Assembly: GCA_905480445.1 (NCBI GenBank)
Contig: CAJQQJ010000300.1
Coordinates: 1 to 6,809 of the forward strand
Origin: an uncultured Alphaproteobacteria bacterium
GTDB lineage: Bacteria > Pseudomonadota > Alphaproteobacteria > UBA7985 > CAJQQZ01
DNA length: 6,809 bases
Direction: 5' to 3'
Shown: positions 1-4,378 of the stretch, piece after piece
Numbering within the stretch: position 1 is the first letter of the stretch
Layout: the number at the start of each line of letters is the position of its first letter
Made by a program: the position numbers and the translations under genes
The notes under the pieces: generated by a model
What the model saw: only the letters and a program-made list of their open reading frames with translations
Told to the model about the DNA's origin: nothing
Database searches by the model: none

Positions 1-503
1 TCCGCCACAGAGTCTGTCATGCCTCTCCCAATATCGAGGTTATTGAGCTTGGGGTACCAGCAGAACACATCACAACAATCGACCACGATTTTACACTGCC
101 CAATGGTGTTGGCGATCCTGCCCGCGAATGGGACGGCCAGACATTCGTTCATCACGTGAAGTCTAAAGCCCAGTGGCAACCTTTTCGCATACCGGGCTTT
201 ACCTGCCGCGATACGGGTATTTCAGCGGGCACAAAAGGCGTGGCTGGCATTCAGGTGGCACGTTTCGAACAAGGGACACCCCCTAAATCAAAGCATGACG
301 CCGACATCCACTTTACTTTCGTGATGGAGGGCAGTGTTACACTCAACGCAGACGGCCAACCATCTCGCGATCTGCAAGCCGGTGATGCTTTCGTCATTCC
401 GCCGGGTATGGTGTCACAGCTCACTAACTGCTCGAATGATCTGGAACTGTTGGAAGCCACCCTTCGCGGTGACTGCAAGACTGAAGTTTTAGAACAGAGC
501 TGA
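1..503 (+). CDS. Bicupin-type protein, 3' part (5' end outside window)
   Basis: The frame is open from the first complete codon (base 3) to TGA at 501-503, so the gene begins left of the window; the GTG at 156 is internal and not its start. The visible 166 codons hold the end of one cupin barrel (HRVCHAS then EVIELGVP, bases 3-62), a linker, and a complete second barrel at about bases 170-470. In the second barrel the motif-1 region is KHDADIHFTFVMEG (291-332) and the motif-2 region is GDAFVIPPG (381-407), with the closing Asn at 426-428. Cupins are beta-barrels that usually bind a metal through His and Glu. Here the usual motif-2 His is Ser (414-416), so the second domain may be structural or sugar-binding rather than a metalloenzyme. 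No substrate can be assigned. The gene converges on etfA and shares the terminator at 511-539. Confidence 0.75.
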   Translation, partial: RHRVCHASPNIEVIELGVPAEHITTIDHDFTLPNGVGDPAREWDGQTFVHHVKSKAQWQPFRIPGFTCRDTGISAGTKGVAGIQVARFEQGTPPKSKHDADIHFTFVMEGSVTLNADGQPSRDLQAGDAFVIPPGMVSQLTNCSNDLELLEATLRGDCKTEVLEQS

Positions 504-510
504 AAACAAA

Positions 511-539
511 AAAAGGGCCACCCAGAAGGCAGCCCTTTT
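511..539 (-). terminator. Rho-independent terminator of etfA, also facing the cupin gene
   Basis: AAAAGGGC (511-518) and GCCCTTTT (532-539) form a perfect 8-bp stem. Read on the minus strand, the loop zips further through two G-U wobbles and two C-G pairs, giving about 12 pairs with a 5-nt loop (UUCUG). It is followed by seven T and then G and TTTT (514 down to 503). Read on the plus strand, the two wobbles become C/A mismatches and the T run is only four. It should therefore stop etfBA transcription strongly and cupin transcription more weakly. Confidence 0.85.
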
Positions 540-560
540 CCAAAGTCTATGAAGACTTGA

Positions 561-1493
561 TTAGTCGAGTGCGGCTTCCAATTCAGGAACAGCATCGAAC
601 AAGTCAGCAACAAGACCGTAATCAGCAACCTGAAAGATCGGTGCTTCTTCGTCTTTGTTAATCGCTACGATGACCTTAGAGTCTTTCATGCCAGCCAAGT
701 GCTGGATCGCGCCGGAAATACCAACCGCAATGTAGAGATCAGGTGCAACCACCTTACCTGTTTGACCAACTTGGTAATCGTTTGGCACGTAACCAGCGTC
801 AACCGCCGCACGGGATGCACCCACAGCAGCGCCGAGCTTGTCAGCAACCTTGTCGAGCATCGCGAAGTTATCACCGCTTTGCATACCACGACCACCAGAA
901 ATAACGATCTTCGCAGAAGTCAATTCAGGGCGATCAGATGAGGACAGCTCTTCACCAATGAAGGACGACATGCCCGCGTCACCAGCGCTTGAGAAAGCCT
1001 CAACAGCAGCAGAACCACCTTCCGCGGCAGCAGCCTCGAATGATGTCGCACGTACTGTCACAACCTTGACTGAGTCAGTGGACTGAACAGTTGCGATGGC
1101 GTTACCGGCGTAGATTGGACGCTCAAATGTATCAGCAGAGATGATTGCTGAAATATCAGAGATTGGCTGAACATCCATCAAAGCACCAACACGTGGCAGC
1201 AAGTTTTTGCCGTATGTCGTAGCCGGTGCCAAAATGTGGGTCATGCCGGCAGCAGCAGCGACAACTGTCGGCGCAATGTTTTCCGCCAAACCGTTGCCTA
1301 GTTCCGCCGCATCAGCGTGAAGAACCTTAGAAACGCCTGCAACTTTCGCTGCTTCGTCTGCAACGGCCGCAGAGCCAGAGCCCGCAACCAAAACAGTAAC
1401 ATCACCGCCGATTTCTACAGCGGCAGCAATTGTATTCAACGTTGCTGGCTGAAGGGCTGCATTGTCGTGATCTGCAACAACTAAAATGCTCAT
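561..1493 (-). CDS. etfA: Electron transfer flavoprotein alpha subunit (EtfA/FixB family)
   Basis: EtfA is the FAD-carrying subunit of the soluble ETF heterodimer. It takes electrons from acyl-CoA and other flavin dehydrogenases in the cytoplasm and passes them to ETF-quinone oxidoreductase. The 310-residue length is normal for alphaproteobacteria. An N-terminal nucleotide-binding-like domain begins MSILVVADHD. The C-terminal FAD domain shows GGRG (200-203), SRAAVD (227-232), VGQTG (242-246) and the family signature from L253 to N279, including GISGAIQH. The ATG lies 2 bases after the etfB stop (TAATCATG), and its ribosome-binding site AAAGGTGA lies inside the end of etfB, so the two are probably translationally coupled. 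The motif set is that of the housekeeping acyl-CoA oxidation type; no nitrogen-fixation genes are in view to support a FixB role. No 3-hydroxybutyryl-CoA dehydrogenase or ETF-QO gene follows; a terminator does. Confidence 0.97.
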   Translation of the reverse strand: MSILVVADHDNAALQPATLNTIAAAVEIGGDVTVLVAGSGSAAVADEAAKVAGVSKVLHADAAELGNGLAENIAPTVVAAAAGMTHILAPATTYGKNLLPRVGALMDVQPISDISAIISADTFERPIYAGNAIATVQSTDSVKVVTVRATSFEAAAAEGGSAAVEAFSSAGDAGMSSFIGEELSSSDRPELTSAKIVISGGRGMQSGDNFAMLDKVADKLGAAVGASRAAVDAGYVPNDYQVGQTGKVVAPDLYIAVGISGAIQHLAGMKDSKVIVAINKDEEAPIFQVADYGLVADLFDAVPELEAALD

Positions 1494-1495
1494 GA

Positions 1496-2245
1496 TTATA
1501 TCACCTTTGCTTCGTTCTTGAGTTTATCGACCAGTTCCGCAACAGAACCAACGATAACACCAGCAGCGCGCTGTGGTGGCTCTTCAACTTTGACAGTCTT
1601 CACACGTGGTGTCGTGTCAACGCCAAGGTCAGCAGGTGACATTGCATCAATCGGCTTTTTCTTCGCCTTCATGATGTTTGGCAGCGAGGCATAACGAGGC
1701 TCGTTCAAACGCAAATCAACAGTTAGAACCGCTGGAAGGTTGATCTTGACGTTCTCAAGGCCGGCATCAACTTCACGCGTGATTGTTGCTTCGCCGTCAC
1801 CCACTTCCAAATTGGAAATGAATGTGCCCTGCGGCCAACCCATAAGCGCAGACAAGATCTGGCCTGTTTGGTTGTTGTCGCCGTCAATGGCTTGCTTACC
1901 AACGATCACAATGCCTGGCTCTTCTTTAGCAATCACAGCTTTCAGAAGCTTAGCGATTGCGAGCGGCTGAAGCTCGTCGTCTGTATTAACGTGAATACCG
2001 CGGTCTGCACCCATCGCCAAAGCTGTGCGGATGGTTTCCTGACACTGCTGCACGCCGAGAGAAACAGCGATCACTTCAGAAGCCGTACCAGCCTCTTTGA
2101 GGCGAATGGCTTGCTCTACAGCAATCTCGTCAAATGGGTTCATAGACATTTTGACATTTGCCAACTCAACGCCTGACTGATCAGGCTTGACGCGTATTTT
2201 CACGTTGTAATCAACAACGCGCTTAACGCAGACCAAAACTTTCAT
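1496..2245 (-). CDS. etfB: Electron transfer flavoprotein beta subunit (EtfB/FixA family)
   Basis: EtfB is the AMP-binding partner of EtfA; together they shuttle electrons from acyl-CoA dehydrogenases to the quinone pool. The 249-residue product has the classic start MKVLVCVKRVVDYN, the nucleotide-binding segment DGDNNQTGQ (121-129), the beta signature region around 155-175, and the recognition loop LRLNEPRYASLPNIMKAKKK (178-197) that docks onto partner dehydrogenases. One signature position normally Gly, Asp or Glu is Ala161, a mild deviation. The frame runs 17 codons further upstream, but ATG at 2245 is chosen because family members start with MKVLV and GAAGGA sits 6 bases ahead of it. The gene is first of a two-gene operon with etfA and has its own promoter in the gap upstream. 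Confidence 0.97.
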   Translation of the reverse strand: MKVLVCVKRVVDYNVKIRVKPDQSGVELANVKMSMNPFDEIAVEQAIRLKEAGTASEVIAVSLGVQQCQETIRTALAMGADRGIHVNTDDELQPLAIAKLLKAVIAKEEPGIVIVGKQAIDGDNNQTGQILSALMGWPQGTFISNLEVGDGEATITREVDAGLENVKINLPAVLTVDLRLNEPRYASLPNIMKAKKKPIDAMSPADLGVDTTPRVKTVKVEEPPQRAAGVIVGSVAELVDKLKNEAKVI

Positions 2246-2251
2246 TTCTAG

Positions 2252-2257
2252 TCCTTC
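2252..2257 (-). promoter_or_regulatory. Ribosome-binding site that fixes the etfB start
   Basis: On the minus strand, GAAGGA lies 6 bases before the ATG at 2245. It supports the 249-residue EtfB rather than a form extended by 17 residues. Confidence 0.8.
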
Positions 2258-2324
2258 CGGTATGATAAGAAAAAGCCCGCCAGACAAGCATGACACTTAT
2301 CTTTTGGGCAGCCAATTTGGCGCG

Positions 2325-2339
2325 GACACTAGGAGTGTC
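2325..2339. promoter_or_regulatory. Candidate operator: palindrome over the etfBA -10 region
   Basis: GACACT-AGG-AGTGTC is a perfect 6+6 inverted repeat with a 3-base centre. It covers the predicted -10 box and the adjoining spacer. A third copy of the half-site, TGACACT, lies at 2291-2297, at about +22 to +28 of the predicted transcript. Position and symmetry fit a repressor dimer site. No known regulator consensus was recognised. A small hairpin is the alternative. Confidence 0.4.
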
Positions 2340-2354
2340 ATTTCAGTGAGTCAA
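2326..2354 (-). promoter_or_regulatory. Putative sigma70-type promoter of etfBA
   Basis: On the minus strand, TTGACT (2354-2349) is followed after exactly 17 bases by TAGTGT (2331-2326). The -35 box is near consensus; the -10 box keeps only the key T, A and last T. The predicted start of transcription near 2319 gives a leader of roughly 75 bases. The adenosyltransferase gene upstream has no visible terminator before it, so read-through from that operon is also possible. This is sequence inference only. Confidence 0.5.
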
Positions 2355-2386
2355 TAGCATCAGCGACGCTGTGATATAAATTCGCG

Positions 2387-2956
2387 TCAGCGATTTGCCC
2401 CAGGCACCCAAAGCACGTCAGAACGGCCTTCATCATTGCAAATTCGGGACAAAACGAAGAACAGATCCGACAAACGGTTCAAGTAGCGGATAACTTCGCG
2501 GTTGATCTCTTCTTCTTCAGCCAATTCAACGACGAGGCGCTCTGCTCTACGAACCACAGTGCGCCCCAAATGCAGGGTGGCTGCGGCGGCGGATCCGCCA
2601 GGTAAAATGAAAGATTTCAAGGGCTCCAGCTTAGCATTGTAAGCGTCGATCTCTTTTTCCAAGCGCTCTGTTTGGGCAGCTGTGACCCTGAGTGGTTCAT
2701 AACCAAGGTCAGGATTATCAGGCGTACAAAGGTCTGCGCCAACATCAAACAAATCATTTTGAACAGTAGAAAGTAAGGCGTCGAGTGCTTGGTCTTCTTT
2801 CGTATGAAGACGAACGAGCCCTAAGACTGCATTGGCCTCATCCACGGTACCGTAAGCCGAAACACGTAGGTCATATTTTGCGACACGTTTGCCGGAACCT
2901 AAAGAGGTTTTCCCCTTGTCACCGCCCTTTGTGTAGATCCGGGTTAGCTCAACCAT
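2387..2956 (-). CDS. pduO: PduO-type ATP:cob(I)alamin adenosyltransferase
   Basis: The enzyme transfers the adenosyl group of ATP to cob(I)alamin or its corrinoid precursor, giving the coenzyme B12 used for example by methylmalonyl-CoA mutase. The 189-residue protein carries the full PduO/MMAB set: the ATP-binding N-terminus TRIYTKGGDKGKTSL (5-19), GTVDE (36-40), FILPGG (116-121), RTVVRRAER (132-140) and RYLNRLSD (157-164). By recalled Lactobacillus reuteri PduO numbering, the active-site D35, F112, R128 and R132 correspond to D39, F116, R132 and R136, with identical spacing. ATG at 2956 is preferred over the adjacent TTG at 2959 because AAGGA ends 7 bases before it. It is the last gene of the RNase-barstar-HIG1 run, 10 bases after the HIG1 stop. 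No cobalamin riboswitch is seen. It is not the unrelated CobA/BtuR type. Confidence 0.95.
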   Translation of the reverse strand: MVELTRIYTKGGDKGKTSLGSGKRVAKYDLRVSAYGTVDEANAVLGLVRLHTKEDQALDALLSTVQNDLFDVGADLCTPDNPDLGYEPLRVTAAQTERLEKEIDAYNAKLEPLKSFILPGGSAAAATLHLGRTVVRRAERLVVELAEEEEINREVIRYLNRLSDLFFVLSRICNDEGRSDVLWVPGANR

Positions 2957-2963
2957 CAAAATG

Positions 2964-2968
2964 TCCTT
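2964..2968 (-). promoter_or_regulatory. Ribosome-binding site of the adenosyltransferase
   Basis: On the minus strand, AAGGA lies 7 bases before ATG 2956 and overlaps the stop codon of the HIG1 gene. This spacing decides the start in favour of ATG 2956 over TTG 2959 and suggests coupled translation with the upstream gene. Confidence 0.7.
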
Positions 2969-3155
2969 ATGTGTTGGTTTTCACGAGAATAAGCGCAATG
3001 ACCAAAGCGATTGTTACGAACTGGAATACAACACGTAGACGCATTAGAAGGTTAGATTTCTCTCCACCACGAGCCATCGTAATTAGGCCAGCTATCAAGA
3101 TTCCCAACGTTATGACAAAGGAAATCGAGACCAGAACAGTCAGTGTTGTTAGCAT
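2967..3155 (-). CDS. HIG1-domain twin-transmembrane small protein
   Basis: This 62-residue inner-membrane protein has two hydrophobic helices (about 5-27 and 42-59) joined by a short loop that is polar and basic, ARGGEKSNLLMRLRV. The M-R-L-R-V-x-x-Q pattern (38-45) at the start of helix 2 resembles the HIG1 motif of bacterial relatives of mitochondrial respiratory supercomplex factor Rcf1. In mitochondria and some alphaproteobacteria such proteins associate with cytochrome c oxidase; that role here is inferred from the family. GGAG lies 5 bases before the ATG. It lies 19 bases after the barstar-like gene and 10 bases before the adenosyltransferase; its place immediately upstream of the adenosyltransferase and etfBA recurs, from memory, in alphaproteobacteria. 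Assignment to the twin-helix family is firm; the exact function is not. Confidence 0.85.
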   Translation of the reverse strand: MLTTLTVLVSISFVITLGILIAGLITMARGGEKSNLLMRLRVVFQFVTIALVIALILVKTNT

Positions 3156-3174
3156 TTTCGCTCCAATTCAACTC

Positions 3175-3531
3175 TTAAGAGGCAGAGGTTAAAGTAAGGG
3201 TGAAATCTGATCTTTCCATTGCGACATCGCGCAGCATGTCGGCAATACGCACCCAATCCCCACCCAGCTGGTCTTCTGCTTTTTTGATATCATGCCAGCG
3301 AACCTCGATTGGACCTTCGACCATACCAGTTAGGAAATCGTATACGGCGTCTAGGTTTTTGCCCGCCCAATCTTCGGCACCTAACTGATCATAGATTGAT
3401 TGGTAAACCTCATGGCGCGTATCATACGAAGCGTCTAGGCGGCATAGTTTTACACCCGCTGGCGAATCTTCCGTTTCAACCGGGCTAGGAATTTCTGGTT
3501 CGTCATCCGAACCGAATGGCCACCATTTCAT
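3175..3531 (-). CDS. Barstar-family ribonuclease inhibitor
   Basis: This is the probable cytoplasmic inhibitor of the barnase-like RNase encoded just upstream. The 118 residues comprise an acidic, proline-rich extension (1-26, starting MKWWPFGSDDE) and a barstar fold (about 27-115; barstar itself has 89-90 residues). Aligned by eye with Bacillus barstar, the core WAGKNLDAVYDFLTG matches YYGENLDALWDCLTG. It keeps Gly31 (G57), Asn33 (N59), Asp35 (D61), Asp39 (D65), Thr42 (T68), Gly43 (G69) and Glu46 (E72), and the helix-4 Arg75 (R101). Tyr29 becomes Trp55, Trp38 becomes Tyr64 and Glu76 becomes Asp102. Asp35 and Asp39 are the residues that fill the barnase active site. The ATG overlaps the RNase stop by one base (TAATG), so it should be translated by coupling, in stoichiometry with its target. 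There is no signal peptide. Confidence 0.9.
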   Translation of the reverse strand: MKWWPFGSDDEPEIPSPVETEDSPAGVKLCRLDASYDTRHEVYQSIYDQLGAEDWAGKNLDAVYDFLTGMVEGPIEVRWHDIKKAEDQLGGDWVRIADMLRDVAMERSDFTLTLTSAS

Positions 3532-4241
3532 TATCTAGGGTCCACTTTTTGGAAAGAATCGTAGTGATCAACGGTCAACCATTGCAGCCAACGGTTTTTG
3601 CTGTTCTTCACAAACACCAGACGTTTTGCGCCGCGGCGATCACCATCGAAATCAATGTCGGCTTCAACAAACTGCCCAACATTCTTAGGTAGCCGTCCCT
3701 CATAGTTTCCAAATCGATTGCCACCGATGGAATGACCGGGTGACGAATTCCAGAGATCGCGGCCTCGGCTCCACCCTCTATCCTCGGCCTGGCGCTTAGT
3801 GAGGTAACAAGACGGCAAGCGGCCTGTTTGATTGACTGTGTTTGTCACATTCACGAATGTATAAGGAAATTGCAACCGTTGGCGTTTAGCCATCGACAGC
3901 AAGTTCTTGTCATACTTGCCTTTCACCCGTGGCGCGCTGCCGCAAATACCTTCATCCCTGAAACCGTAGTTGTCTTTTTTAGGCTGCGGCTGGGTCTTTA
4001 CTTCGCTGGTTGCGACTTTGGCCGCTTTAGGCTGTTGCTTTGTCTCAATCGCCTTGGTCTGAACCAGCTTCGGTTTAACTGCTTGTTCTACTGGCTTGGT
4101 TTTAGGCTCAGTCGTCGCAGTCGATTGGGGCTGGTTTGCTTGGGGCTCTCCCACCAACTGTTGCAATTTATCTAGATTACCAGTCACCGCGAAACCGCCA
4201 ACGATTAACAAACCAACAACAATCGAGAGAATTTTTTTCAT
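3531..4241 (-). CDS. Barnase-like guanyl-specific ribonuclease with N-terminal membrane/signal segment
   Basis: This is a predicted endoribonuclease of the microbial N1/T1 (barnase) family, which cleaves RNA after guanosine. Of its 236 residues, 1-21 are a basic-hydrophobic segment (MKKILSIVVGLLIVGGFAV) without a clear AxA cleavage site, so either a signal peptide or an anchor. Residues 32-92 are a Gln/Lys/Thr/Pro-rich linker. The RNase domain spans about 95-236. By-eye alignment with barnase keeps Lys27 (K149, in YLTKRQA), the GxSIGG loop (169-174), Glu60 (E181), catalytic Glu73 (E193, in VEADID), Arg83 (R203), Arg87 (R207), catalytic His102 (H226) and Tyr103 (Y227, in DHYDSF). Arg59 is replaced by Tyr180. 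Cys100 and Cys145 are the only cysteines and could form a disulfide outside the cytoplasm. The start has only a distant AAGG (10 bases). It is first of the operon; the inhibitor gene follows directly. Confidence 0.9.
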   Translation of the reverse strand: MKKILSIVVGLLIVGGFAVTGNLDKLQQLVGEPQANQPQSTATTEPKTKPVEQAVKPKLVQTKAIETKQQPKAAKVATSEVKTQPQPKKDNYGFRDEGICGSAPRVKGKYDKNLLSMAKRQRLQFPYTFVNVTNTVNQTGRLPSCYLTKRQAEDRGWSRGRDLWNSSPGHSIGGNRFGNYEGRLPKNVGQFVEADIDFDGDRRGAKRLVFVKNSKNRWLQWLTVDHYDSFQKVDPR

Positions 4242-4284
4242 GGTTCTTTAGCCTTCTAAACGCCTGTAGCGATTCTATTTGGGA

Positions 4285-4314
4285 GATATATTTTATTTAA
4301 GGGGATCAAAGCAA
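4285..4314 (-). promoter_or_regulatory. Possible promoter of the RNase-barstar operon
   Basis: On the minus strand, TTGCTT (4314-4309) is followed after 18 bases by TATATC (4290-4285), in the AT-rich stretch between the divergent genes. The predicted leader is about 35-40 bases. The boxes are only partial matches (3 and 4 of 6), so confidence is low. Confidence 0.35.
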
Positions 4315-4318
4315 GCCA

Positions 4319-4347
4319 TTGACCAAAAAAGACCGGATGCCCATAAA
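4319..4347 (+). promoter_or_regulatory. argJ: Putative sigma70-type promoter of argJ
   Basis: TTGACC (4319-4324, 5 of 6 to consensus) and CATAAA (4342-4347, 4 of 6) are separated by exactly 17 bases. Transcription would start near 4354, leaving a short leader that contains the AAAGGA ribosome-binding site. No ARG box could be recognised with confidence. Confidence 0.55.
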
Positions 4348-4363
4348 GCCAGAACTTAAGATC

Positions 4364-4369
4364 AAAGGA
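4364..4369 (+). promoter_or_regulatory. argJ: Ribosome-binding site that fixes the argJ start
   Basis: AAAGGA lies 9 bases before ATG 4379. The in-frame upstream TTG (4319) and ATG (4337) have no comparable site and lie within the predicted promoter. Confidence 0.7.
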
Positions 4370-4378
4370 AAACGCACC

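Noticed and set aside
156..158. GTG as the start of the cupin gene
   Set aside because: The same frame is open to the left edge and the upstream codons encode the end of another cupin domain.
699..1086. Open frames antisense to etfA
   Set aside because: They are shadows of a clearly conserved gene and resemble no known protein.
2246..2280. Attenuator-like GGGC followed by TTTTTC in the etfB leader (minus strand)
   Set aside because: Only four base pairs (GCCC at 2307-2310 region with GGGC) close a loop of about 27 bases; too weak to call.
2246..2296. A 17-codon upstream extension of etfB (start at 2296)
   Set aside because: The ribosome-binding site and family-typical MKVLVCVKR start both point to ATG 2245, and the extension would overlap the leader.
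2311..2371. Short palindromes GCCAATTTGGC (2311-2321) and CAGCGACGCTG (2361-2371)
   Set aside because: Five-base arms around one base are expected by chance and have no positional support comparable with the 2325-2339 palindrome.
3828..4175. Plus-strand open frame of 115 codons opposite the RNase gene
   Set aside because: Its product (rich in Leu, Arg and Phe) is the antisense of the Lys/Gln linker and shows no family resemblance or ribosome-binding site.
4304..4367. Direct repeat GATCAAAG at 4304-4311 and 4360-4367
   Set aside because: Eight bases, no further similarity, and the second copy is part of the argJ ribosome-binding site; probably chance.
4319..4378. In-frame TTG (4319) and ATG (4337) as argJ starts
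   Set aside because: Neither has a good ribosome-binding site and both lie inside the best promoter match; ArgJ proteins start close to MKVSPLAPK.
2957..4378. Cobalamin riboswitch for the adenosyltransferase operon
   Set aside because: No B12-box-like element or leader long enough was seen; the leader before the RNase gene is only about 35-40 bases by prediction.
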